The notes beneath the pieces were generated by a model, which had not been told where the DNA came from, ran no database searches, and saw only the letters and a program-made list of their open reading frames with translations. The position numbers were made by a program, and so were the translations under genes. A stretch of DNA of 26,031 bases from Spirochaeta sp. (GTDB lineage Bacteria; Spirochaetota; Spirochaetia; DSM-27196; Alkalispirochaetaceae), in contig SKHA01000106.1 in the NCBI GenBank assembly GCA_007117185.1, forward strand, positions 1 through 26,031, written 5' to 3'. Positions 1 to 8,225 of the stretch are shown one piece after another; the stretch's first letter is position 1; every line of letters starts with the position of its first letter.

Positions 1-521
1 CAGAAGAACTGTTCCACCTCAACGGTAACCGTGCACAATCCCCGCTGGTTGTGCGCACCACGATCACTTATCTCGCGACTGCAGGGGCAGAGTGTTGTCA
101 CCGGAACGGTGATACGAACGAAAAACTCCTGTTGATTTTCCTCTTCCAGTCCGGAGAAGGAGCAATCGTAGCGCATGATTCCCGAGAGTTTGCTCACCGG
201 GGCAAACTTCTCGACAAAGTAGGGAAAACGCAGGGTTCCAAACGCCCGTTCGGCGTCGAGACGAATACGCACGTCCCGGAGCATTCGGAGGAATCCGTTC
301 ATGCGGATGTCTTTTGCATGCTCCTGGAACACCTCTATGAACCGACTCATGTGGGTGCCTTTATAGTCGTGCGGCAGGTTGGCGAAGAGGTCGATGGTGG
401 CAACCGTTGCCTGAATGCGGTGGTCTCGATCCAGCACCGTTATTGGATGCGAGAGGTTGCGAACACCTACCTTCTGCAGGGGGATGTTGCGATCGTCGTG
501 ATGATTCTGGACGTCAACCAT
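1..521 (-). CDS. folE2: GTP cyclohydrolase FolE2 (type IB), 3' end outside window
   Basis: The first step of folate synthesis, conversion of GTP to dihydroneopterin triphosphate, is the role of this family (COG1469), which replaces the classical FolE. The minus frame is open from an ATG at 521 to the window edge and gives 173 residues. The N-terminus contains DVQ and KVGVRNLSHPI; it continues with YKGTHMSRFIEV near residue 53 and the characteristic TLCPCSREI and GAHNQRG motifs near residues 143-160. The cysteine and histidine in those motifs belong to the metal/active site in this family. The C-terminal part is cut off by the window. The start lies 4 bp after the folD stop with no strong ribosome-binding site, so translation is probably coupled to folD. 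Recognition is by motif memory; no other family carries this combination. Confidence 0.93.
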   Translation of the reverse strand, partial: MVDVQNHHDDRNIPLQKVGVRNLSHPITVLDRDHRIQATVATIDLFANLPHDYKGTHMSRFIEVFQEHAKDIRMNGFLRMLRDVRIRLDAERAFGTLRFPYFVEKFAPVSKLSGIMRYDCSFSGLEEENQQEFFVRITVPVTTLCPCSREISDRGAHNQRGLCTVTVEVEQFF

Positions 522-525
522 AGAC

Positions 526-1407
526 TCAGGTGATACCACGTCGGCGTTCTGCCGCGACAACGGTGTTGTGCAGGAGCATCGTCCGTGTCAGCGGGCCGAC
601 TCCGCCGGGAACCGGGGTCATCGCCGCAGCTACGGAAGCGACAGCCGGGTCCACGTCTCCCACCAGCCGGTAGCCACTCTTTCGGGTATCGTCGGCGACA
701 CGATTGACTCCCACGTCGATAACTACCACCCCCGGGCGCACCATCTCCGGGGTGACAAAACCGGGGACACCCATCGCGGCAACCAGGATGTCGGCGCTGC
801 GGGTGACTGCAGCGATATCCGGCGTCCGGGAGTGACACACCGTCACGGTGGCGTTACCGCCGGGCCGCTTCAGGGTGAGGAGAGTCGCCAGGGGCTTGCC
901 CACGATATTGCTGCGGCCAATGATCACAACATGCTTACCGTCGGGGTCGTTGCCGCTGCGCTGGAGAATCTCTACCACACCCTGCGGTGTGCAGGGCAGC
1001 AGCGTCGGCAACCCCAGGAGCATCCTGCCCAGGGAGAGGGGATGAAAGCCGTCTACATCTTTCTCCGGGGCGATCCGTTCCAGCACGCGATCGCTTTCTA
1101 TGTGGGACGGCAGGGGCAGCTGAACCAGGATACCGTCCACCTCGTCGTTTCCGTTGAGCTCATCCACCAGCGCCAGAAGGTCAGTTTCGCTGATCGAAGC
1201 GGGATGCCGGAGGTCAAAGCTGCGAATCCCAACTTTTTCGCAATCCCGCTCCTTTGCCGTTACGTAGGAGATGCTGGCGGGGTTCTCCCCGACCAGAACA
1301 ACGGCCAGACCAGCGGGTATTCCCGTCCCGGCAATCCGTTGTATTCGCGGGCCCAGTTCGTCCTGTATCGCCTGGGCAATTACCGTGCCATCGATTAGTT
1401 CCGCCAT
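526..1407 (-). CDS. folD: Bifunctional methylenetetrahydrofolate dehydrogenase / methenyltetrahydrofolate cyclohydrolase FolD
   Basis: FolD interconverts 5,10-methylene-, methenyl- and 10-formyl-tetrahydrofolate in the cytosol, feeding purine, thymidylate and formyl-Met synthesis. The 293-residue product has the usual family length. Visible landmarks are Y48 and K52 in SYVTAKERDCEKVG (catalytic lysine), the QLPLP motif with Q96, the EKDVDGFHP motif with D117, the dinucleotide-binding GRSNIVGKP at 164-172, and the C-terminal signature TPVPGGVGPLT at 264-274. All key residues are present, so the enzyme should be active. It is the first gene of a folD-folE2 pair and is divergent from the beta-barrel gene at 1472. 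The ATG at 1407 is only 6 bp from a plausible -10 box, so the leader is very short or absent. Confidence 0.97.
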   Translation of the reverse strand: MAELIDGTVIAQAIQDELGPRIQRIAGTGIPAGLAVVLVGENPASISYVTAKERDCEKVGIRSFDLRHPASISETDLLALVDELNGNDEVDGILVQLPLPSHIESDRVLERIAPEKDVDGFHPLSLGRMLLGLPTLLPCTPQGVVEILQRSGNDPDGKHVVIIGRSNIVGKPLATLLTLKRPGGNATVTVCHSRTPDIAAVTRSADILVAAMGVPGFVTPEMVRPGVVVIDVGVNRVADDTRKSGYRLVGDVDPAVASVAAAMTPVPGGVGPLTRTMLLHNTVVAAERRRGIT

Positions 1408-1413
1408 GTCCCT

Positions 1414-1465
1414 ATAGTAGCCGATCTCCCGTCATGTTGTCAGGCCACCTGCGAAGTGATAGTAT
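1414..1465. promoter_or_regulatory. Divergent promoter region for folD (minus) and the barrel gene (plus)
   Basis: On the plus strand a TTGTCA at 1437-1442 and a TAGTAT at 1460-1465 are 17 bp apart. On the minus strand CTGACA (1443-1438) and TACTAT (1419-1414) are 18 bp apart. The two -35 hexamers occupy almost the same bases. In both directions the start codon follows the -10 box by 6 bases, which would put the transcription start at or next to the start codon. The hexamers are imperfect, particularly the -10 boxes (4 of 6 matches each), so this is a prediction from sequence only. Confidence 0.45.
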
Positions 1466-1471
1466 CGGAAT

Positions 1472-2107
1472 GTGTTTTTTCTCGTTCATAACCGTCAGTT
1501 ATTTCGCGCCGCTGTGGTGGCGTTGGTCGTTTTCCTCTTGTTGACTCCTACCCTCTCGCTGGCTGCCCAGGAGCAGGAGGATGAGCAGTTTGTCCCCACC
1601 TACGGGCTGGGTGATCAGATGATTTCCCTGAACCTGGGGCTGTTCATTCCCCTGTTCTTTTCCGGCGGTCCAGACGGGATTACTGCAACGAACCTCTCGC
1701 TGGGCGCCACTGGGCATCTCGCCTGGAGCGGATACCTCTCGGACAGTATGGCCGTTGGTGGAGAGTTCGGCGGTATGTTCGCGTTCTCCCCCAATAGCAA
1801 CCCTCTGTACATGATCCCGCTGGCGGCGCGGTTCACCTACATCATTCGGCGGTATCCTTTTGAGTTCCCGTTGACCCTCGCCGGTGGTATCAATTTCGTC
1901 ACGTACAACGAGTCTTTCAAGGTTGACCCCATTCTCATACCCGGGGCCGGAGTCTACTGGAACCTGGACACCGAATGGGCCTTCGGTGTCGATCTTCGCT
2001 ACTGGATCGTTCCTCAGCTGTATCTCGGACAATCCGGGATCTCCTCGGATGACAACCGTCTGGGAAACTTTCTGGCAATTACTGCGTCAGTGCTCTATCG
2101 TTTCTGA
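1472..2107 (+). CDS. Small outer-membrane beta-barrel protein, TP0733-like
   Basis: Predicted 211-residue outer-membrane protein. An N-terminal signal peptide with a hydrophobic core at about residues 12-30 ends near an alanine-rich site (residues 31-32), followed by an acidic linker. The mature part alternates hydrophobic and polar residues in short strands rich in Gly, Tyr, Phe and Trp, and ends in YRF, a typical terminal aromatic signal for outer-membrane assembly. Motifs such as RRYPFEFP, DLRYWIVPQLY and GNFLAIT resemble my memory of the TP0733 family of Treponema, thought to be eight-stranded OmpW/OprG-like barrels. The start is a GTG; the ATG overlapping it by two bases is in another frame with no signal peptide. 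A lipoprotein gene follows after 22 bp, suggesting co-transcription. The ligand or transported substrate is unknown. Confidence 0.75.
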   Translation: MFFLVHNRQLFRAAVVALVVFLLLTPTLSLAAQEQEDEQFVPTYGLGDQMISLNLGLFIPLFFSGGPDGITATNLSLGATGHLAWSGYLSDSMAVGGEFGGMFAFSPNSNPLYMIPLAARFTYIIRRYPFEFPLTLAGGINFVTYNESFKVDPILIPGAGVYWNLDTEWAFGVDLRYWIVPQLYLGQSGISSDDNRLGNFLAITASVLYRF

Positions 2108-2129
2108 TGCCGCATAAGGAATATTTATC

Positions 2130-3374
2130 ATGAAGACACGAACAGTTCTTTCCGGCGCTGCCCTGGCTGCCGTGACTGTCTTTCTATTCGGGTGCACCCA
2201 GGGAACTCAGGGGATCTTTTCCGAGCTGGAACAGGAAGAGAAGATTTTCTCCAACAATCTGGGGGACGGATTGGTTGCTGAACTGGTGCTGCTGCCTAGC
2301 TCCGGAGATAATGCCCCAACCTATGTGGTCCGCAAGGGGGTCCGCCTCTCTCAGCGGCGCGCCGTTCAGGATGACCGTTCCGGTGAGGGGATCTGGCAGG
2401 TGATTCAGCCCCCGCCGGGTCGAACTGGGGCACAGTTTCTGGCGGTGACAACAGATACCCTCTATGGCGTCTACTTTACCGGCGGCAACTCCCTCTCCTT
2501 CGGGCTGTATGAGTATCAGCGGAATCCCGAAGCAAATGCGGTGGGAAACTGGGGAGAGAACCTCTACACCGGTGAGACCCTTGACCAGATCACCGGGTTA
2601 AGCGCGGTTGACCTCACCGGGGATGGCGCGGCGGAAACCCTCCTCATGACCGCTTACGCCCGCAGTACCGGTACATCCGGTCCGCGCAGCCTGGTTGTCA
2701 ACCCTCATGATACCCCCAGGACCCTGGCGATGGACGGTGGGGGGGACGATATGCGCCGCGCCGTTGTTACCACCTCGGGCCCCGCAGGGGCTGAAAGCAC
2801 GGTCTGGATCGTGGGAAACGGTCTCCAGTACACAACAGCAACCAACATTACATCTGGCTCAGCCGCGCTGACCCTCGCCCCCGCGCCTGTGGGATTCTCT
2901 GATCTGGCGGTGTATCGCGTGGGAACCACAGAATGGCTGATCGCGACGACCGTCGGGGGAGATATTTACGCTGTCGCCCCTGAAAACGCAGACGACGCCG
3001 ATGCATGGCAGGAAGTCGGCAGCCGCAGCGGCACCTCCTTCACCACCCTGGCGGTGGTCTCCGATGGCACCGCTGAGGGGCTTCTGGTATTTGGTACCGG
3101 CGCGACCCGCAGCGTGGTCTCCCGGGGGCTGTTCGACGGGGCATTTTCGCTGGTGGACGGCTTTCCGAGCATTTCCTTGAGGGAGCCCCGGGGCAACTAC
3201 AGCTCCACTCAGATTCGCACCACCTCCGTGGATCGCTTTTTTGTTGACAGAATAACCCCTGCAGATATTGATGACGTGGAAACCCTGCGGCTTTTCGCCC
3301 TGACTCCCAACCTGGGACTCTTCCGGGCGGACGATTACAGCGGCGGCGCCGACGAAACCTGGATCAGCGAGTGA
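2130..3374 (+). CDS. Putative lipoprotein of unknown function, beta-rich
   Basis: A 414-residue exported protein that I do not recognise as a named family. The N-terminus has a short basic start, a hydrophobic stretch and a lipobox-like LFGC with the cysteine at residue 22. The phenylalanine at -2 is atypical for Proteobacteria but tolerated in spirochaetes. The rest is low in helix formers and built of repeated short hydrophobic strands with Gly/Thr turns, such as QFLAVTTDTLYGVYF, TGDGAAETLLM and ADIDDVETLRLFALTP. This suggests a beta-propeller (FG-GAP/integrin-like or YncE-like) fold; the DLTGDGAAE segment near residue 160 resembles an FG-GAP calcium loop. A good AAGGA ribosome-binding site precedes the ATG. 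It follows the barrel gene by 22 bp, and its last 11 bp overlap the 3' end of the convergent giant gene. Confidence 0.72.
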   Translation: MKTRTVLSGAALAAVTVFLFGCTQGTQGIFSELEQEEKIFSNNLGDGLVAELVLLPSSGDNAPTYVVRKGVRLSQRRAVQDDRSGEGIWQVIQPPPGRTGAQFLAVTTDTLYGVYFTGGNSLSFGLYEYQRNPEANAVGNWGENLYTGETLDQITGLSAVDLTGDGAAETLLMTAYARSTGTSGPRSLVVNPHDTPRTLAMDGGGDDMRRAVVTTSGPAGAESTVWIVGNGLQYTTATNITSGSAALTLAPAPVGFSDLAVYRVGTTEWLIATTVGGDIYAVAPENADDADAWQEVGSRSGTSFTTLAVVSDGTAEGLLVFGTGATRSVVSRGLFDGAFSLVDGFPSISLREPRGNYSSTQIRTTSVDRFFVDRITPADIDDVETLRLFALTPNLGLFRADDYSGGADETWISE

Positions 3375-6300
3375 CCGGGCCCGCTCCCGGGCTCTGAGGA
3401 TCCCGACGGACCCCGAAGATGTCACTTCGGGGCCATTCACTGTGCATCTCCCGGGGGAGCAGCTCCAGGGCGAGTCCCGCCGCACCAACGGTTGCTGGTA
3501 TTCGTTCCAGTATCAGGGCAGCGGCGGTGAGTGTTTCCCCGTGAGAACCCCTTCCAGGCCATCGCGCTGTTTCCGGCGAGGGCCCCCCATCGCCGTAGCG
3601 GTTGCCGATGGACCCCGACGAAACCTCTTCCAGTTCGGCCACCGTCGTGATCTCTCGCCGCCGTTGCCACTGACCCTGAAAGGGTGACACCGACAGCAAC
3701 GGAGAGATCCCGGCATAGACCGAGCCATACGAGGTCAGCTTGCCCGGCAGATTCAGAAACGTTCCGGTAGCTCCCATGCCGGGATCTGCCACAATGAGAG
3801 AATTCACCACCGCCGTTGTGGAGGTGCTGTCGACGTTCAGCAACTGCCGCACCGACGAGACAGCACCGGCAACTCCGCGCATCTCCAACAGGCTGTGAGT
3901 AATCGTGACAGCCCCTCCCACCGTGGCCACGGCCACCCCTTCTTCGGTGTGAGCCAGCGTGTATACGTGGACCAGCGAGTTGACCAACGTCACCTGACTG
4001 TTCCTGCCGGCGATTCCATAGGAAAACGCCGCGCCCCGAGCAAGAATTACGCTCCCGCTGAGGTCAACCCGGGAATCCACTGCCCGAATCACCGGAGCCG
4101 CAAGACCGTCAGAACCTTCGATGATTCCATTGCGAATGGTCACCTCTCCACTCCGGACCGAGAGCAGTGGCTGTACTGAGTTTTCATGTTGATCCGCAGG
4201 CATGACAACTCGCGAATCCGTCGCCACAAGACTGCCCCCGGCGGCAATCTCTACACGTCCGTGTACCTCACTCCGCTCAACCATTGCCGACCCGGACGAG
4301 ACAGAGAGAAGCGCCCGGGTCGACGAGGGCGAACCTTCAGCACCGGAGGCCCGTTCCATCCGAACGTCAATCAGCGTCAGCGAGCCGTGGATGAACTCTA
4401 TCGGCGACTGAATCATGACGTCCTGCATCGTCACTCTCCCGGAAAACTGCAACGCCAGATCATCTTCTCCAACGACGGTCGCCCGCTCCGCCGACTCTCT
4501 GGCGCCAAGGATGCGCACCTCGTTCAGTCCATGTGTTGCCCGGGTAAAAAGATCCCGGTTGATGCGGTACCGTCCCGGAGCAAGGGAGATGGCGGTCCGC
4601 TTTTCCCTGACTGCGCGTTCGAGCGCCTCGTTGATCCCGGTCAGAGGGGCACTGAAACTGCCATCACCAGGGACAGACCGGGAGGAATCGACGAAAAGGG
4701 TATTGCGGTCTACCCGCACCGACACCGACAGCAGCTCCTGGCTCCGATTTCCTGCGGCAGATTGGGCGAACGCGTCCACCCGATAATCCACACCGGGTCC
4801 CTCAACGACCGGAAGCTGCAGAACCTCGCCACGGTAGCGCTGGAACGGTAGCGCCGATTCTGAATCGTCCCTTCGTATCCGATACCAGACCTCTGCTGAG
4901 TCCTCCGCGGCGAAGCTAAACGAGGTCGTGGTGGAGTAAAACCCGCCAGGTTCTATACCGATCACCTGAGGTACCGGCGGAATCTGGCGATCCACAACAA
5001 ACCGAATCCGTCCCTCATCGGTGAGGGTGCTGTCGACGTGTATCCCCCGATAACGCAGGACAACAGTCATGACATCTCCCGGAGGGGTGTCGAAGCGCAG
5101 GGGCTCCCGGTAACGGGAAGATCCCTGGTGTACCGCTGGCGGTTCCGTTCCGTCGGTGGAGACGGAGTACAGCACGGGCAACCCACCCGCCGTGAGGGTG
5201 ACAACAGGTGGCTCAGGATAGCGCATGCCGTCGGCCACGCCCGCAACAACGGGCGTGGCGGACCGTCTGCCCGGAACGATGGGCAACACCGCCGTTTCGC
5301 TGCGTACTCCCGTCTCCGAGCGGCTGAACCACACGAGATGCAGGAGCTCCTCACCGGGCCGGAAACTCCACGCCATCGATTCTGTGACCGCTCTGAAGCC
5401 GTTGCCTGGCGCCCCGGGGTCCGCGACCAACGCGGCAAAGGTACGATTCAGATCCAGCCCGGTCCATTCAATGGTACCCTGCCGCCCGTTTCCGGTGTAG
5501 CGGATCTCCGGTGCCGCCGGTACAGGAGGTATCCGTGAGTCTACCGTCACAGTTACACGACGGATCGGACCGTCTCCAAACTCCGGGTGGCGATAGAACG
5601 TCTCCAGAGAGTAGGACGATGTGGAATCCTGAAGAATGACCGGCTCGTCGTACTCACGAAACGCGATGGTCGGGTTTACCACTGCGTTCTCGAAAACACG
5701 CCAGAAGCGTTGCAGCTCTTCCCGGCTTGGTGGTGCCAGCTCCAGCAGACCCTCCCTGGCACTGCTGAAATACCCCGTCTCAACGGTCTTCCCGTCAAAG
5801 AGAGGTCTCGGAGAAACGCCAGGGGGATTCCCCAGCGTGAGAGTAACCGGCGTCTCCAGAAAGGAACGGTTTCCAGCGGCGTCCTGGGTGTACGCCTCCA
5901 GCAGATAGGTAATCTCACCCTCAGCGGGGGGGGCCACAACCAGGGGTGCGGACCAGCGCCGGAAAGGGGTTTCATCGCTCAGCCGAAAATAAACCTCGTC
6001 CTCTCCCGGGTCGGCGAAATTGATCAACACTGACGAAGCCGACACAACGGGATTCTGCGGGGCCAGGAGGGCTGGACGTTCCGGGGGGACACGGTCAACC
6101 TGCACGGTGAAACGGCTCTCGGGAGTCCACTCATCACGGTCGCGGAAACGACCGCGTACCACGATTCGGTAAACGGCGTCTTCACCTTCGGGAACGGGAA
6201 TGCGAATCGTCCCCTCGGCGGAGGGGCTGTCCGCGTCGGGCAGCACGGCGGAACCGTCGCGACTCACCTGATAGTGCAGAATCATGTCATCATGGCGGTT

Positions 6301-8205
6301 TTCGAACTGAAACACCAGTTCTTCCCCGGATGAGATCATCGTGCCGTCGGCAGCTCTCGGTGGCGCCTGTACCACTGGAGGGAGCTCCAGAACACGCCGG
6401 TCCACCACCGCCTCGGTAACCCGGCTGGGGCTGCGCTGGCGGGAATCCTCGCTGAACGCCGTGATTCGGTAGGTTCGTCGCACACCTTCCCACCCGTCGA
6501 GGGTGATCGGGGCTTCGTACCGTTGCGGCGGTGTTCCATCCAGCGAGAAATATAGATCGCCGCTGCCGGAAAGGGTGACTTCGCGGCGGTCAACCCGGAT
6601 CTCTGGTGGCGCCGGCGGAGCGGTGTCGATTGTCACGCGTTGGGAATCTCCCCGGGGCTGGCCGTCCAGTGTCAGCGTGGCAGCAACGGTGCGCCGCATA
6701 CCCGCAGGAAGAAGTTGCTGAACGACCCAAACCGAGGATGCATCACCGTCGGCGACGGTACGTCCCTCCATGAAGACCGCTCCACTCTCGTCACGAACCT
6801 CTACAACACCCGCTCCGGAGGTTTCCAGGCGCAGAGGCCCCTCAGCGGCGTCCACCTGACGCAGGACCACCCGGGAGGCCATACAGGCGGTCCGGTCCAC
6901 GGAATGAACCGTCGGCTGGCTCCATGGGCCACCGGGACGACGCGCCCAGGCAAACAGAACCGTTTCCGAGGCGCTGTGGCTGTCGCAGGTGATTGTATGG
7001 TGGTACCGTCGCCCTTCTTCCGGGACACGTTCAGTGGCGCTCTCCCCCAGGTGATAATAAATCTCCTCGGCAAGAGGGGCGAGGAAATCAATCCCCCCCG
7101 CGGAATCCACCACAACGATGGGCGGTTCCGGTCGGAACCCCTGCAGCAATACGGCGTAGCGTTCCTCCGGACCGGAGGAAACCGTCTCCGCCGGCGCCAC
7201 CCGTAGAACCCGAACGGTGTCCGCCCCCGGCAGCGGCTGAACTGTGAACGGTCGGATCAACAGCGGATCCCTGGCTGTCACAGCCCTGTCCCGGGTGGTG
7301 AACCGTGATACCGGTGTGGCCACGGAGACACGCAGGGGCTCCTGCGAGGCGGCAACCCCCAGCAGCGGTTCATCGTTGACTGTCTGGGTCCAGGAAACGC
7401 TGCGGGAAACCCGTTCACCATCGATGTTTCTGAGAGCTTCCAGCTCCAATCGGAAGGTGCCCGACCCGGAAATGACCTGCGGCCCCTGGTAGGTGAACTC
7501 CCGGGAGGTTTGTTCCGAGTGGATCGTGACGTTCACGTCCGAGAGCCCCCGGGTATCGACGATCAAGTTTTGCTCATTACCGAATTCACCCGGGACGGGG
7601 CTGAGAATCACCGCCTCAGCAACCTCACGCTCCGCCGTCCGGTCCACCAGGTATCGGTGCGCCCGGGGTTCACTGCGAACACCACGCTGGTCGGTTCCCA
7701 CCAGGTCTATCCGGTACAATACCTGCTCCCCGGCCCGCCCCTCAAGAAAGAGACCCTCTGCGGGCCAGTGCTGCAGCGGACTCTCGGCGCCACTGACGCC
7801 GTAGAGTACCGTATCTGATCCCCTCAGCTGGACCCGTACCGGTCGGGCAAAGACTCCCGGGGGCGGGTCAAGGGGGGGGACGGTTGGTTGACGTCGGTCC
7901 AACCTGTACTGAACCTGTTCACGATGATCGCCCCGGCGAACCTCTATGGTGTAGGTGATGCTCACCCCGTCGGTTACCGGAAGAACCAGTGAACCCTCCA
8001 GGGGAATGAAAAACTCTGTGTCCGGCGTTCCGTCGCCCTGAAGGAAGCGGTATTCCCGGGGTTGGCTGTCCACTGGGAACAGCCGTTGCGTTGCCGAGTA
8101 CCCCCCCGGGGGCGGATCAAACTCCTGGCCCCGGGCAAACGGAGCGATCAGGAATGCAACGGCAAGAAAGAACGCATACACTCCAGATCGGTACCGCCGG
8201 TCCAT
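3364..8205 (-). CDS. Giant secreted modular protein: repeated beta-sandwich modules plus C-terminal beta-helix
   Basis: A 1613-residue protein with an N-terminal signal peptide (basic start, hydrophobic core at about 9-21, cleavage near residue 26). Residues 30 to about 1165 consist of successive beta-rich modules of roughly 90-150 residues. Many close with a VDR or VDS box followed by a proline-rich linker (for example VDRVPPERP, VDSRIPPVP, VDRQIPPVP). Segments such as LYFSLDGTPPQRYEAPI and YSVSTDGTEPP resemble the chitobiase/hexosaminidase C-terminal-like (CHB_HEX_C) repeat. From about 1170 (LFVDSSRSVPGDGS) the sequence changes to a right-handed parallel beta-helix type with short repeated strands, up to about 1560. 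Only two cysteines were seen (in the 400-440 region). An AGGAGA ribosome-binding site lies 6 bp before the ATG. It is the last gene of the long block. No catalytic motif was recognised; a surface or periplasmic structural/adhesive role is an inference. Confidence 0.85.
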   Translation of the reverse strand: MDRRYRSGVYAFFLAVAFLIAPFARGQEFDPPPGGYSATQRLFPVDSQPREYRFLQGDGTPDTEFFIPLEGSLVLPVTDGVSITYTIEVRRGDHREQVQYRLDRRQPTVPPLDPPPGVFARPVRVQLRGSDTVLYGVSGAESPLQHWPAEGLFLEGRAGEQVLYRIDLVGTDQRGVRSEPRAHRYLVDRTAEREVAEAVILSPVPGEFGNEQNLIVDTRGLSDVNVTIHSEQTSREFTYQGPQVISGSGTFRLELEALRNIDGERVSRSVSWTQTVNDEPLLGVAASQEPLRVSVATPVSRFTTRDRAVTARDPLLIRPFTVQPLPGADTVRVLRVAPAETVSSGPEERYAVLLQGFRPEPPIVVVDSAGGIDFLAPLAEEIYYHLGESATERVPEEGRRYHHTITCDSHSASETVLFAWARRPGGPWSQPTVHSVDRTACMASRVVLRQVDAAEGPLRLETSGAGVVEVRDESGAVFMEGRTVADGDASSVWVVQQLLPAGMRRTVAATLTLDGQPRGDSQRVTIDTAPPAPPEIRVDRREVTLSGSGDLYFSLDGTPPQRYEAPITLDGWEGVRRTYRITAFSEDSRQRSPSRVTEAVVDRRVLELPPVVQAPPRAADGTMISSGEELVFQFENRHDDMILHYQVSRDGSAVLPDADSPSAEGTIRIPVPEGEDAVYRIVVRGRFRDRDEWTPESRFTVQVDRVPPERPALLAPQNPVVSASSVLINFADPGEDEVYFRLSDETPFRRWSAPLVVAPPAEGEITYLLEAYTQDAAGNRSFLETPVTLTLGNPPGVSPRPLFDGKTVETGYFSSAREGLLELAPPSREELQRFWRVFENAVVNPTIAFREYDEPVILQDSTSSYSLETFYRHPEFGDGPIRRVTVTVDSRIPPVPAAPEIRYTGNGRQGTIEWTGLDLNRTFAALVADPGAPGNGFRAVTESMAWSFRPGEELLHLVWFSRSETGVRSETAVLPIVPGRRSATPVVAGVADGMRYPEPPVVTLTAGGLPVLYSVSTDGTEPPAVHQGSSRYREPLRFDTPPGDVMTVVLRYRGIHVDSTLTDEGRIRFVVDRQIPPVPQVIGIEPGGFYSTTTSFSFAAEDSAEVWYRIRRDDSESALPFQRYRGEVLQLPVVEGPGVDYRVDAFAQSAAGNRSQELLSVSVRVDRNTLFVDSSRSVPGDGSFSAPLTGINEALERAVREKRTAISLAPGRYRINRDLFTRATHGLNEVRILGARESAERATVVGEDDLALQFSGRVTMQDVMIQSPIEFIHGSLTLIDVRMERASGAEGSPSSTRALLSVSSGSAMVERSEVHGRVEIAAGGSLVATDSRVVMPADQHENSVQPLLSVRSGEVTIRNGIIEGSDGLAAPVIRAVDSRVDLSGSVILARGAAFSYGIAGRNSQVTLVNSLVHVYTLAHTEEGVAVATVGGAVTITHSLLEMRGVAGAVSSVRQLLNVDSTSTTAVVNSLIVADPGMGATGTFLNLPGKLTSYGSVYAGISPLLSVSPFQGQWQRRREITTVAELEEVSSGSIGNRYGDGGPSPETARWPGRGSHGETLTAAALILERIPATVGAAGLALELLPREMHSEWPRSDIFGVRRDPQSPGAGPVTR

Positions 8206-8225
8206 TGGTTTCTCCTTTTCAGGTA

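Noticed and set aside
51..533. Plus-strand open frame of 160 codons
   Set aside because: It is the antisense shadow of folE2, whose minus-strand translation has unmistakable FolE2 motifs.
568..1398. Long plus-strand open frame (276 codons) opposite folD
   Set aside because: The translation is His/Arg/Gly-rich low-similarity sequence and lies fully within folD; no ribosome-binding site or family motif.
3375..3394. GC-rich palindrome just after the lipoprotein stop, considered as a bidirectional terminator
   Set aside because: Only a 5-bp stem is uninterrupted and no T-run follows on either strand.
4186..4851. Plus-strand open frame of 221 codons inside the giant gene
   Set aside because: Antisense shadow created by GC-rich codon usage; composition is Arg/Pro/His-rich and no domain is recognisable.
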